A stretch of DNA of 64,000 bases from Paraburkholderia sp. BL10I2N1 (GCF_004361815.1 NZ_SNWA01000001.1:310001-374000); one strand, 5' to 3'; counted from the first letter of the stretch, positions 28,833 to 38,478 are shown. The notes: generated by a model from the letters alone, not told the origin. Numbers and translations: made by a program.

Positions 28833-30088
28833 ACTAGTAGATCGTTGCATCAAAGTCGTTACATATTAAGCCACGCCGAGGTCGACCTTTTTCCAGCGGA
28901 AGACAACCGGTGAGGCATTGAATTCCTCGATGCCCCTCAGAATGCGCTCCTTCAGTTCATCGATCGATTTGACCCGGATGTGGCGAAGGAAAGTGCGGGC
29001 CATTTTGGAGAAGGTGCATTCGACCAGATTAAGCCAGGAGCCATGCTTGGGTGTGTGAACGTACTCGAAGCGCCCGGGGCGCGAGGCGAGATAGGCCATG
29101 GTCTGCCTGGAGATGTGGGCCGAATGGTTGTCCAGCACCACGCGGATGATGGCCTCGCTCGGATAGTACTCGTCCAGGCGCTTGAGCAGCGCGATGAACT
29201 CCACACTGCGGTGGCGGTCCTCGACGTTGGCGAAGATGTGACCCGAGTGCAAGTCGATTCCGGCGAGAATCGATACCGTGCCCCGACGCACATACTCGTA
29301 GTCGCGCCCGACGGTTGATGCCTTGCCCGGTACCGGGGGCAGATCCGGCGCGGTCAATCCGATCGCCTGAATACCCGGCTTCTCGTCGACGCTGACGGTA
29401 TAGATGGGGTTGGGTCGCGCATCATGAACGGCGCCCTCCCGGTAGATCGAGACATCCCGGTAGACCATCAGGACTTCCTGCATCTTGCGGTCAAACTCCG
29501 GGTCCCGTTTTTCCAGGTAGTAGCGAATCTTGTGGGGCTTGATCTCGTTCTCGTTGAGGATGCGCCACACGGTGCTCTTGCCAGCGTTGGCCAGGCGAGC
29601 GAATCCAGCGGCCTCGGCTCCTTCAGATACAAACCGCGCCAGTGCGGAGATGCTCCACAACTCGGCCGCCAGGCCCTGATCCTTGGGCTTGGTGCACGCG
29701 ATGCTCACCACCCAGGCTTTGGCTTCATCGCTGATCTCGGGTTCATGCGGCCGGTGGTACCTGTCTTTCAAACCCGCTTGCACACCTGCTGCCAGCGCCT
29801 TGTCAACGCTGCGATAGATCATCGGACGACTGAACCCGAGCTGGCGTTGCAGCTCCGTGATCGAAGTGCCCGCGGCGTAGCCCAACAGCACCTTCGCCCG
29901 TTCGACTTCGCGCGCGGGCGCTGTCCTCGATCCAGCAAGTTCCTTGAGCGTCGTCGTCTGCTCCGGTGTAAGCACCAGCGCCGCACGTTTGGACTTCCTC
30001 GCCATCGTCACCTCCGTCAAGAGTTGCGAACGAAACGAGGCTATTATCGCTTATTTAGTAACTGTATTGATGGAACGAACTACTAGTA
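28833..30088 (-). mobile_element. IS630-family insertion sequence
   Basis: Terminal inverted repeats of about 40 bp: the left begins ACTAGTAGATCGTTGCATCA (about 28834) and the right is its imperfect complement ending CTACTAGT (about 30080-30087). They enclose a single transposase. The expected TA target duplication is not clear. Boundaries are good to a few bases. Confidence 0.8.
28866..30020 (-). CDS. IS630-family DDE transposase
   Basis: 384 residues. N-terminal helix-turn-helix (SITELQRQLGFSRPMIYRSVDKAL), then catalytic residues in SVDEKPGIQ, VVLDNHSAH and HGSWLNLVE, the DDE set of the IS630/Tc1 group. Starts at MTEVTM or the MARKSK a few codons later. It appears complete, so the element may be active. 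Confidence 0.92.
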   Translation of the reverse strand: MTEVTMARKSKRAALVLTPEQTTTLKELAGSRTAPAREVERAKVLLGYAAGTSITELQRQLGFSRPMIYRSVDKALAAGVQAGLKDRYHRPHEPEISDEAKAWVVSIACTKPKDQGLAAELWSISALARFVSEGAEAAGFARLANAGKSTVWRILNENEIKPHKIRYYLEKRDPEFDRKMQEVLMVYRDVSIYREGAVHDARPNPIYTVSVDEKPGIQAIGLTAPDLPPVPGKASTVGRDYEYVRRGTVSILAGIDLHSGHIFANVEDRHRSVEFIALLKRLDEYYPSEAIIRVVLDNHSAHISRQTMAYLASRPGRFEYVHTPKHGSWLNLVECTFSKMARTFLRHIRVKSIDELKERILRGIEEFNASPVVFRWKKVDLGVA

Positions 30089-31736
30089 TTTTGCAGGATA
30101 GCCAGGGCCCCGTTGATACAAGGGGTTCGGCACATCGGGTAGCTTCGGATGGGGTGATTGAAGTGCCTTTATACGGCCAGCCCTCGACGCTCATAGAAAT
30201 GGACCCACTTGTGCTCACCTGAGCGTACCCATCCGGTGCGCAGTACTTCGTGAAGGAGCTCGAGCGTCGGGAGCGAGAAGGTTTGCGGACAGGTTGGTGG
30301 GTTGGACGGGTTCCGGTGGCTTGCTTGCCTGTAGGGCCACGAACTGTGCAGTGACTAGTGGGGGATGAGCCGACGAACGGATGGGGGATCGCGGCGAACG
30401 GCGACGGCGTCTGGGCTGACCTCGCAAAGCGGGGCCATGATGTGACGCCCTGGAGCCGGGTCAAGGGGGGCGGAAGCCCAGCGAAGCGGGCCCTTGGCGC
30501 GGCGCAGGGGCAATACGCTGGAGCATGGCTGTGAGCGCGGCATTGGGCGCCCACAGCCATGCGGACAGCAACGCGCAACAACGAGGCGATCCTTGTTCGC
30601 GTAATGTCCGTCACAGGCTTACCGTGTAAGGCTGGTATTAACCATCATTAACATAGGCATCCTAACTATTTCAGCCGATATGAACGCTTCCGCGACGTCG
30701 TCCGTGTGCGCGGCGCTGGTTTTAGCGCGGCCGCCGGCACAGCCATCTAATTGCTTGATTTTATTGAGAATTGCTTGTGCAATTCAGAACCTGCGCATCG
30801 GCGTTGGCGCGCGCCAACGGGCTTGATCTATCCGCAACCCCACGCCGACGACCAGCAGACTTCGCGCACGCTGGCAAGACAGCCACGTGAGTCAGCGCGC
30901 AAAATAATTGCTGCTGCCTCGTCATTAACTGTCGTCGTAGCACCGGCAAACATCAGCATATCGCCGCGACCCGGCAATGAGTTCTTTGGCGATCAAGCAA
31001 GGTTAACTTTTAGGTGATGTTGACCTCTTTGGCAAGAGGTTGATCGCAATATTTTGGTCGTACAGCCAATCGTGCGGCAGCCGAATGGGTCATTTTCCGT
31101 GAGCAGACGTGGGTCAATTCCCGTGAGCGTCAAGGGCCAGCAGACACATAAGGGTGGCCGAGTACAACTGTGTAGAACGACCAAAGTGTCGGGCTCATCA
31201 ATGGAGTTCGAAGATATTTTAGTGAGCCTCTCCCCCGCGCCGACGCCGCGCGAGGCGACGTAGTCGCTGTTCTGGTGGCAATCTGGGCTCTGGATGTTCT
31301 TCTGGGGCGCTCAATGATTTGACCTACCGTCTTCTTGAAGGCTACGTTTTTCGGTTCACCTTGGAGCCGGTTCGCCGCTTGCAGGCCAGGCGCGTGGTCC
31401 GCATTCTTCGCAAGCGCACAAAGCTCCTGGACAGAATGAATCGGGTTGAAGTAAAGGCGACCGTAGGGCGCCATAAAAGGCGCACCTGCATCTCGCTGAA
31501 AATCAACCACTTTCAAGTTAGCGCGCCATAAAGGCCCGGCGACCCTGTCTAACTTGGTGAGACTAGGCTACGAACGCGCCAAAGTTAGTGCGACCGAAAA
31601 ATGGACGCGGCCAGTCCTTTGCCAGCGTCGGCAACCGGCCAGTTCCGGCCATTCGCGTGCCGGAAAGGACAGCCATTTAACCGTCTGCTCCACCCAAACT
31701 GCAGACGTCGGTCAACGCGACGGTCGCGATGCCCCA
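30089..31736. other. Long accessory stretch with degenerate sequence
   Basis: No intact gene in about 1.6 kb. Seen: a frame near 30225-30360 reading AYPSGAQYFVKELERRERE, probably a gene remnant of unknown type; A+T-rich DNA at 30640-30780; the two 18-bp direct repeats at 31087-31128; and a minus-strand frame near 31300-31510 (VQELCALAKNADHAPGLQAA) that looks protein-like but is unidentified. Confidence 0.4.
31087..31128 (+). repeat. Two 18-bp direct repeats, probable IS21-type end remnant
   Basis: GGGTCATTTTCCGTGAGC (31087-31104) and GGGTCAATTCCCGTGAGC (31111-31128) differ at two positions and lie 24 bp apart. Spaced GGGTCA...GTGAGC repeats like these occur at the ends of some IS21-family elements, where transposase binds. 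No istA or istB is beside them. Confidence 0.5.
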
Positions 31737-32380
31737 TCAGTTTAGAGGACTCGATAAAATGACTTGCGGATATGACGGCAGCCGGATCATGCGATGGGGC
31801 ACGACAATCAGCGGGTCTTGCCAGGACAGCCTCGTGAGTTTCACTGCGGCCAGGCGATCTGGTACGGTCGCTACTCGTGTCGTCAAAGATAGTGGAAAGA
31901 TCGGAAATGGCCGCCGCCCAGACTGGCGCTCGGCGACCTTGACTTTGCGCCTGCCTGCCGTTGCGGCTTCTTCGATTCGCGCCAGCACACGCCTGCCGGA
32001 CTCCACCACTGTGGCATCGTGCGTCATCTGATAGCGCACGATCATCCCTTCCACACACAGCATCGCCTCTGCTGCCACGGGGGCCGGCGACTGCAGGCCA
32101 AGCCGGCTGGCCAGCCCGGCGATGAACTGTTCCACTGCCTGTTTGTGCGAAACCGCCTGCTGCAGGTGACCCGGATCGCCCGTGGACCCGGCCTCCACAA
32201 CCACATTGATGAAGGAGCAGCCGCGATAGTCCTCCTGGGCAAACCACTCGCCCAGTGCGTCAGCAATCGCGGACAACCCGGCCCGCTCGGCAAAGCGCGC
32301 TTCCACCGTTTCGACGAACCAGCGTATCCAGAAATCATGGCGCCAGTCCAGGAATGCCGCGATGAGTTCGTCCTTCGAGG
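31737..32380 (-). pseudogene. TetR/AcrR-family regulator lacking its DNA-binding domain
   Basis: From about 32375 leftwards the frame reads SKDELIAAFLDWRHDFWIRWFVETVEARF and on through the ligand-binding domain to YQMTHDATVVESGRRVLARIEEAA, the C-terminal part of TetR-family regulators. The helix-turn-helix that should precede SKDELI is absent; upstream sequence in the frame is unrelated. The 3' end also runs on into non-homologous residues. It cannot bind DNA as a normal TetR and is a remnant of a truncated gene. Confidence 0.75.
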
Positions 32381-33080
32381 CCGCACAGGCAAGGGTGGAA
32401 GGGGAACGGAAAAAGGAAGATTCTGAGAGGGCGACTACTATCGGGACGCCCCCTTGAAATGCAGCTTTGCCAACCGTCGACCGCAGGTCGCACGTATGCG
32501 ACTGACAAGCTGTCAAGAGTATCTACGAGATCTAATCCTGGAAACAGTCAATCACCGGCCCCGACGGAAACGGGACCTAACAGAGATGCCTTGCGGCCCA
32601 TTTGTCTCATCAGTAATCAGCCACGACGCGAACTGGCGGTATCCCTAACACTCGGTCTTACGGACATTAGCCTCGACGACCGTCCCACGACGTGTCTTTG
32701 ATCCGCTATACGACGGCCGGTCCTCCACGCTTCATCGTAATTCGCGTCGCTGGGATTTAACCGGTTCAGATGGGATGCGAATGGAGACTAGGGGCGCTTC
32801 GACCGCTGTACCGTCTTGCTGCCTGATGTATTGGTGCGGGATGACGCGCAGGCAGCGCGTCTGGAGGTGTATAGCGCGGCGCTGCTATTCAGTGGTGGCA
32901 TAAAAGAGATGCTGGTTGCGATCGACAAATCAACGAAAAGAGCCCGGAAAAGCGGCCTGTTCGCGATGCAAACCCGCGCATATGACCGATAGAATTTCGT
33001 CCTATACCCACGTGACGCACCGCCACGCGTTTGATATCTGTCGGATCGCTTTCCCACATCGGATTTCCGGTTAATTCAGC
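32381..33080. other. Intergenic, about 700 bp, no gene recognised
   Basis: Contains the break of the TetR remnant at its left edge and short unrelated frames. Nothing in it resembles a protein family. The promoter of the RAYT-like gene is expected near its right end. Confidence 0.35.
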
Positions 33081-33809
33081 ATGACACGGCTTGCACGGCA
33101 CTACGTCCCAGAACAACCGCAGCACGTTATCTTGCAGGGGCTCACGGGGCCCGCATTCCTGGACGAAGGAGACTACCTGTACTTCCTCGCCTGCCTGGCC
33201 GACGCAGCGCGCGTCGCCGATCTGGCAGTCCACGCGTGGGTACTCATGCCTGACGCGGTACAGTTCCTCGTCACGCCTTCATACGAGTCGAGCGTGGCCA
33301 TGGCGATGCAAGCGGTCGGCCGCCGCTATATCGAGACCTTCAACCGCCGCCACGGACGCCGCGGTACGGTGTGGCGTGGCGGGTACTGCGCAACAGTGAT
33401 TGAGCCCGACCGGTATTTCCTGCTCACGAGCCAGGCCATCGATCATGCGCCGGTGCGCAACCGCCTTGTCGCCGACCCGGGAAACTACCAGTGGTCGAGC
33501 TATACGCACCATATCGGGCTGCATGTCGATAGCTTCATCAAGGACCATCCACTCTACCGGGCGCTCGGCAATACGCCGTTCGAGCGCCACCAGGCTTACC
33601 GCGATTTGGGCGCACAGCCTCTTGACGAACGCGAGGTCAATAACCTGATGCAGTCGACGCTCAAGGGCTGGGTGCTCGGCAGCGCCGCGTATTGCGAGTG
33701 GGCGGCGCAGACAGCCAACCGGCGTTTGATGCCCCTGCTGCTGCGCGACCGGCCGCCCAAGGATTCGCACGACACGCGCCCTCGCACACGTGAGCTAACC
33801 AAAAGATAA
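33081..33809 (+). CDS. RAYT-like (Y1 transposase fold) protein without catalytic residues
   Basis: 242 residues related to REP-associated tyrosine transposases (Transposase_17/Y1 fold): ARHYVPEQPQHVILQGL, then HAWVLMPDAVQFLVTP, AMQAVGRRYIETFNRRHGRRGTVWRGGY, ERYF-like PDRYFLLTSQAIDHAPVRNRLVADPGNYQWSSY. In active relatives the middle motif carries two metal-binding His (HxH) and a Tyr sits before NPVRA. Here the HxH position reads AVQ and the Tyr position is Ala, so strand cleavage is unlikely. Homologues with the same change are, from memory, widespread in Burkholderia, suggesting a domesticated DNA-binding role. A perfect hairpin follows the stop codon. Confidence 0.82.
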   Translation: MTRLARHYVPEQPQHVILQGLTGPAFLDEGDYLYFLACLADAARVADLAVHAWVLMPDAVQFLVTPSYESSVAMAMQAVGRRYIETFNRRHGRRGTVWRGGYCATVIEPDRYFLLTSQAIDHAPVRNRLVADPGNYQWSSYTHHIGLHVDSFIKDHPLYRALGNTPFERHQAYRDLGAQPLDEREVNNLMQSTLKGWVLGSAAYCEWAAQTANRRLMPLLLRDRPPKDSHDTRPRTRELTKR

Positions 33810-33834
33810 ACAAGCAAGGAGACCTTGCTTGTTT
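33808..33834 (+). terminator. Terminator hairpin after the RAYT-like gene
   Basis: AAACAAGCAAGG (33808-33819) pairs perfectly with CCTTGCTTGTTT (33823-33834) around an AGA loop, a 12-bp stem ending in TTT and starting at the stop codon. Confidence 0.75.
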
Positions 33835-34301
33835 GAGAGGTTCTACGTCAGGTCAGAGCGTTTCAATCCGCTCGGCCGGTGCCGCGAAACCTCCCTGCCC
33901 ACTGCGTTCATCGTCGAACGCAGTGGCCGCACTGGAATAGGCGGTCACGTCGACCGGTCTATCCTTTTGCCCGAGCGGAACTTGAATATCCTCATCCTCG
34001 GGGTAGAAGAGTTCATGGCAGTGAAGGCATTCCTGCATGGCCTACGTTTACCACCTGACGTAGGAGTCCGCATTGGACGGTCCGAAACGTTTACTTCGCT
34101 CTTTGAAGGGCCGTTTTGTAGTCTCAACCGGACACCTGAACGTCAATGCAAGTGATGTATTGAATGACGCATCATGGCCGATCCTGGCCTCATAGATCGC
34201 TTCGAAGATGGAGTCGAACTTCAACCGTGCGGGTGGCGCAGCCCGTGGCGGCGGAGCTGGTGGTGCCGGAGGTGCTCGCGGCGGCGGCCGGCGCTAGTTC
34301 G
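33835..34301. other. Intergenic, no gene recognised
   Basis: A minus-strand frame reading MQECLHCHELFYPEDEDIQVPLG near 33950-34038 and a Gly/Arg-rich plus frame near 34205-34297 look like scraps of genes but cannot be placed. Bases 34155-34185 echo the TGAATGACGCATCATGGCC repeat motif seen at 250. Confidence 0.35.
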
Positions 34302-34670
34302 TCATACGAAGGGAAGCGATCCTAGCTGAATCAACATGCGATATGACCATTCCGGGCCCACCGCATGAGCGCTATTGACGCGCGTCACGGCTGGAGACTC
34401 CGTTTCCGTCCGGGAGGTGAGAGCGGCAACGCTGCCTGGCTCAAGAATGCTCGACGAGTTGTACAGGCAAATCCATTCGTGCTCGTCCGCATTCGACATG
34501 TCGGTTTCGAGCATCCACTGCACATCGCACTGACGACAGCGATACTTGCATACCTCGATCGGGCGACGACCCAGTGGACGCAGTCTCGTCACACAGTGTG
34601 ATTTCAGCAACTGTGGATGGGGCGCAGGGGTGGCGCTCTGCAGCATTCTTTCGCACGCGTCGCAAGGCAT
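34302..34670 (-). CDS. Small zinc-ribbon-like protein, unknown function
   Basis: 122 residues starting MPCDACERMLQ. Two cysteine pairs, CDAC near the N-terminus and CRQC in VCKYRCRQCDVQWMLETD, spaced about 50 residues, suggest a single zinc site. Sequence after residue about 85 (SSSILEPGSVAALTSRTE) may be read-through past a lost stop, since similar small proteins usually end soon after the second pair. It resembles in plan the 74-residue protein at 54711-54935. There is no strong ribosome-binding site, and its reading may be remnant. Confidence 0.45.
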   Translation of the reverse strand: MPCDACERMLQSATPAPHPQLLKSHCVTRLRPLGRRPIEVCKYRCRQCDVQWMLETDMSNADEHEWICLYNSSSILEPGSVAALTSRTETESPAVTRVNSAHAVGPEWSYRMLIQLGSLPFV

Positions 34671-35303
34671 GAGAGTCAGGCTCGCAGAAGAATGACGGGA
34701 CAAATATAGCACTGCGGATGGCAAAGTTGGGCGGCGCGCGCGGCGCTTTTGATGACATGGCGACGTCGAACCAACTTTCAAAGTGGAAGCATCGGATGGA
34801 CGCCTGCTCGGACCGTTGAAGCCGCGCTTGCGCCGGCAAGCCGCCGCGAATTGCACGTGCGCGATCGAGCCGCCGGGGCAGCGGAGCGCTGCTGATGTCT
34901 GCGGTGTCGATGCACATTGTTGACGATTCTGCGGTCCGTGTCGAAGGGCAACTTGTGGCCGATAGCACCAGTTCACTGAACGTTCTACACAGCGGGCGTG
35001 GGAATGTTTAGCGGCAGCATTCTGACCGTTTATGTGGATGCGTACTCTCGGCCATCTTCAGCCGGTCGCTCGCGCGCTCGGATGGGCACTCAAATGTCGG
35101 CTCTACGCATCACAGCGGCCCTTCCCCTATCGAGCTGACCAGTCGCATCATCGGCCTTTGGATCGCTAACACTGACCTGCGCTAACGACAATTTGCGGTT
35201 CGAGTATGGTGCGAATCTGGAATCTCTCCGTCCTCCTTGATTTCCAGCGCCCTCGCGACACCGCAGGGAATCACTTCGTCGAATCGAATGATCCCATCTT
35301 TTT
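34671..35303. other. Intergenic, about 630 bp
   Basis: No intact gene. A minus-strand frame near 35170-35300 reads KKDGIIRFDEVIPCGVARALE, which is protein-like and lies directly after the gene fragment at 35304-35455, possibly a second piece of a decayed operon. Confidence 0.3.
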
Positions 35304-35455
35304 TCAAGTCACGCGAATGCGCAACGTCTGGCCATCCTGGTAAGCAGAGGTGATCTCAACGCCTCCAGGCACTTCGTGTTGCACGGTACCCGGACAGCCC
35401 GTCGATCCGTCGCGGGCAATGCCGCCAGCCCGATAGAGCGTGCGTTCCTGGAGGC
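35304..35455 (-). pseudogene. C-terminal fragment of an unidentified gene
   Basis: Minus-strand frame reading GGIARDGSTGCPGTVQHEVPG then GVEITSAYQDGQTLRIRVT and a stop. Coding-like composition with no start in view: the upstream part is replaced by the promoter of the NmrA cassette at about 35460. It marks the left junction of that cassette. Confidence 0.45.
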
Positions 35456-35491
35456 GCGAGATGCATCAAGCCCAGCGCGGACCAGAATGTC

Positions 35492-35542
35492 TTGACAATG
35501 AGAGCATATGCTCCTATATTTCCCACAAGAGAGCATATGCTC
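35492..35542 (+). promoter_or_regulatory. Sigma-70 promoter with two GAGCATATGCTC palindromes
   Basis: TTGACA (35492-35497), 17 bp, TATATT (35515-35520) forms a near-consensus promoter. The 12-bp palindrome GAGCATATGCTC occurs twice, at 35502-35513 (inside the spacer) and 35531-35542 (downstream of -10), 29 bp apart. Binding of a dimeric regulator would block transcription. The MarR-family gene at 37804 in the same cassette is the obvious candidate. Confidence 0.8.
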
Positions 35543-35565
35543 TCACTTTCGAATGGAGCGAAGCT

Positions 35566-36447
35566 ATGAACGAGGCCGAAATTCTTGTGAGCGGTGCAAC
35601 CGGACGGACGGGAGGTATCGCTATCGACGAACTGCTCAAGATGGGCAGACGGGTGCGGGCATATGTGCGCACAGATGACGATCGGGCGTCCGCCCTGAGG
35701 CAGCGCGGAGTCGACATTGCGGTCGGGGACTTCACCGACATCGATGACATCCGCGCAGCCATGGAAGGAATCCGATCGGCCTATTTTCTTCATCCGATCG
35801 CGCCGGGGATCATCGGGGCCGCGGCCTATTTCGCTCAGGCCGCCAAGGAAGCGGGCGTCACGGCGATCGTCAACATGTCGCAGATTTCCGCGCGCCGGGA
35901 GTCGACGAGCCACGCGGCACAGGATCACTGGGTTTCCGAACGGGTCTTTGATTGGTCCGGCGTTCCGACTACACATCTGCGGCCCACCTTCTTTGCCGAT
36001 TGGCTCGTCTATCCGCATTTTGCGAAGGAGATCTGGGCCAGGAAGAAGATTGAATTTCCCTTTGGCAACGGCCGTCACGCCCCCATCGCCACCGATGATC
36101 AGGGGCGGGTCATCGCGCATGTCCTGGCCAACCCCGAAGGTCACGAGGGCAAGACCTACGCGCTCCATGGCCCCGTCGAGATGAACCATACCGAGATCGC
36201 CGCCGCGATGAGCGACGTTCTCGGCGCCCGGATCGAATACGCGCCGACTTCTATCGAGGAGTTCCGGATCAAGATGGAAACCCTTTACAAGTTTCCGCCG
36301 TTCCTCACGCAGCATCTGGTCGAGGTCGCGCAGCACTACCGCGACGGTATCTTTTCGGGCACCAACTATGCCATCGAGAAGATCACCGGAAAGCCGGCGC
36401 TTTCGGTCCAGCAGTTCGTCGCCAAGAATCGGGCCGCATTCGCATGA
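35566..36447 (+). CDS. NmrA-like NAD(P)-binding oxidoreductase
   Basis: 293 residues from the ATG at 35566, with GGAGCG upstream. It has a Rossmann motif SGATGRTGGIAIDELLKMG, then RVRAYVRTDDDRASALRQRGVDIAVGDFTDID, typical of NmrA/atypical short-chain dehydrogenases that sense or reduce quinones and NADPH. First gene of a four-gene cassette under the operator-flanked promoter. The substrate is unknown; relatives act in quinone or oxidative stress. Confidence 0.85.
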   Translation: MNEAEILVSGATGRTGGIAIDELLKMGRRVRAYVRTDDDRASALRQRGVDIAVGDFTDIDDIRAAMEGIRSAYFLHPIAPGIIGAAAYFAQAAKEAGVTAIVNMSQISARRESTSHAAQDHWVSERVFDWSGVPTTHLRPTFFADWLVYPHFAKEIWARKKIEFPFGNGRHAPIATDDQGRVIAHVLANPEGHEGKTYALHGPVEMNHTEIAAAMSDVLGARIEYAPTSIEEFRIKMETLYKFPPFLTQHLVEVAQHYRDGIFSGTNYAIEKITGKPALSVQQFVAKNRAAFA

Positions 36448-36478
36448 ACACGTCCTTTAAGCGAATCGAGGTTTGAAA

Positions 36479-36853
36479 ATGTCACACACACAAGATGAGC
36501 GTCACCCGTTTCTGGACGATCTGACGGATGACGCAGAGTTGGTCAGCTCAGTGTTGCGCGGTCCCGTGATCGGGCGCGACGAAATCCGGCTCGCCGTCAA
36601 CGCGGTCGGAACCTTCTACGCCTCACAGTCGCCCACGTTTCTTCAGACTGTCGGCTCGCGGCTCTTTCTTGAATACGAGGCCGTTCTGACGAGCGGCGAG
36701 AACCTGAGCGCGGTCGTCGTCGTTGACCGCAACTCCGACGGATCGGTGCCGCGAGTCAGCGTGCGGATGAGCCCGCTTGGCGCCGTGCTGACGCTCGCCA
36801 CCCATCTGCGGGAGGCGCTTTCGAAGCAGTTGCCGGAAAATTTTTTTCTTTGA
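36479..36853 (+). CDS. NTF2/SnoaL-like small protein
   Basis: 124 residues starting at ATG 36479, with GAGG before it. One compact domain: EIRLAVNAVGTFYASQSPTFLQTVGSRLFLEYEAVLTSGENLSAVVVVD is reminiscent of the SnoaL-like fold, which houses small enzymes or binding proteins. Lies 31 bp after the NmrA-like gene and 69 bp before an SDR gene, in the same cassette. Specific role unknown. Confidence 0.65.
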   Translation: MSHTQDERHPFLDDLTDDAELVSSVLRGPVIGRDEIRLAVNAVGTFYASQSPTFLQTVGSRLFLEYEAVLTSGENLSAVVVVDRNSDGSVPRVSVRMSPLGAVLTLATHLREALSKQLPENFFL

Positions 36854-36922
36854 ACCGAGTGCCCGCAGGCCAGCGACGGAAGTTAAATCCCTCGGCATGC
36901 GGTTTTGGAAAAGGAGCTTGTC

Positions 36923-37636
36923 ATGGATGTCAAAAACGCCACTGTCTTCATCACCGGTGCCAATCGCGGCCTGGGCCTGGCTTTCGCACGAGAGGCACGT
37001 CGGCGTGGGGCGGCGAAGATATACGCCGGCATGCGCAATACGAGTGATTTCAACGAGCCGGGCATTGTACCTGTCCGGATCGATGTCACGGATACGGCGT
37101 CGATCGCCGAGGCCGCGAAGCTGGCGGCGGATACGACTCTGCTGGTCAACAACGCAGGCATCGCCGCTCTGATCGACGGGCCTCTGGCGGCGGACGTCGA
37201 AGCGCAATCAACCCGCATGTTCGATACGAACTACTACGGCGTAGTGCGCGTCACGCAGGCCTTCGAGCAGATATTGGTGGCCAAGCCGCATGCCGCCATC
37301 ATCAACGTGCTTTCCGACATCGTGTGGCTTCCGCGGCCCTATCTGACGCCCTATGCCGCGTCAAAGGCAGCAGCGTGGAGTTATACGAACCAGCTTCGCT
37401 TTCATCTACAGGAGCGTGGCATCCAGGTTCTCGGCCTGCACGTCGGGTTTGTGGATACTGACCTGACCAACGGCATTGACGTGCCTAAAGCCAGCCCGGA
37501 GGACGTTGTGCGACAGACGTATGACGCCCTCACCGCCGGCAAGAGCGAGATTATGGCCGACGAGGGGACAGCGGTGCTGAAGAGCACGCTTGCGGCTGAG
37601 GTACCGGGCTACATCACACCGCCGGCAGGGCTTTGA
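36923..37636 (+). CDS. Short-chain dehydrogenase/reductase
   Basis: 237 residues from ATG 36923, with AAAGGAG upstream. Classical SDR features: TGANRGLGLAFAREA cofactor motif, LLVNNAGIA, active-site region NVLSDIVW with Ser, and YAASK with the catalytic Tyr and Lys. It ends with TPPAGL. Oxidises or reduces an unknown carbonyl or alcohol with NAD(P). Third gene of the MarR-associated cassette. Confidence 0.9.
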   Translation: MDVKNATVFITGANRGLGLAFAREARRRGAAKIYAGMRNTSDFNEPGIVPVRIDVTDTASIAEAAKLAADTTLLVNNAGIAALIDGPLAADVEAQSTRMFDTNYYGVVRVTQAFEQILVAKPHAAIINVLSDIVWLPRPYLTPYAASKAAAWSYTNQLRFHLQERGIQVLGLHVGFVDTDLTNGIDVPKASPEDVVRQTYDALTAGKSEIMADEGTAVLKSTLAAEVPGYITPPAGL

Positions 37637-37803
37637 ACACCGCAGATGACGAGAGTCGGCTTCGGGAGCGAGACATAGGCGCGCAGATCACTCTGACGCC
37701 AGCGCTTTCGGTGCTGGCTTTCATCGAAAGATACCGCGGTACCTTCGCGTGACGCAATGCGCGTTGCGTTCTGGCGATCAACCGAAATAAGGAGTGGAAA
37801 AAG

Positions 37804-38265
37804 ATGTTGCCGGTCAACCAGCCGCTTGGAATCGATCAATGCAACTGCTTCGCCGTGAGGAAAGCGAGCAGGCAGATCTCCCGCCTCTACGATAGTTATC
37901 TTGAGCCCGCGGGCCTGCGCATCACGCAATTCCTCACCCTGGCGGCTCTAAATGAGGTGGGAAGTGCCGCAGTCAACTCCCTTGCCGAACGGCTCGATAT
38001 CGAACGGACAGCTATGGGAAAAATGGTTGGCTTCCTGGAACGCGACGGCTTCGTCACGATCAAGCCGTCGCCCGCGGACGGCCGAAGCCGCCTTATAGAA
38101 CTCACCGAGGAAGGACGGCGCCTGCACGAAAGAGCGGCCCCTCTCTGGCGGGAAGCGCAACAGAAGTTCGAGCAACTGAACGGTGTGGAAAATGTCACGG
38201 CGCTGCGGGAGGGACTGAGAGGGGTGGTCGTCGGCGACGTGACGATGCGTTCATCTGAAGACTGA
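37804..38265 (+). CDS. MarR-family transcriptional regulator
   Basis: 153 residues. Winged-helix core: LRITQFLTLAALNEVGSAAVNSLAERLDIERTAMGKMVGFLERDGFVTIKPSPADGRSRLIELTEEGRRL, the MarR signature with a D-x-R-[SR] wing. It has a Cys near the N-terminus (CNCFAVRKASRQISRLYD), which could sense oxidants or electrophiles. It probably represses the cassette promoter through the GAGCATATGCTC palindromes; no such site is seen just before its own gene, so it may be co-transcribed. Confidence 0.9.
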   Translation: MLPVNQPLGIDQCNCFAVRKASRQISRLYDSYLEPAGLRITQFLTLAALNEVGSAAVNSLAERLDIERTAMGKMVGFLERDGFVTIKPSPADGRSRLIELTEEGRRLHERAAPLWREAQQKFEQLNGVENVTALREGLRGVVVGDVTMRSSED

Positions 38266-38478
38266 GCCTTCAGATAAATGGCGACAACAGCACGAAATCG
38301 TGTCTGCCTCGGACGATACGACGGGTCACCGCTCATTCAGCTTCGAACGGATATAGAAGACCGTTCCCGGTCGGTTCGGCGTCGCCGTCGATTGCAAACG
38401 CCTACCCTTGGTCAAAGACCGTTGAACAACTTCAAGCGGCCATCCCGGTGCTGTATTGTCTAGTGACGGCTATGGGTC

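Noticed and set aside
30751..31017. Small plus-strand frame starting MLDFIENCLCNSEP
   Set aside because: No ribosome-binding site or family similarity; lies in decayed DNA.
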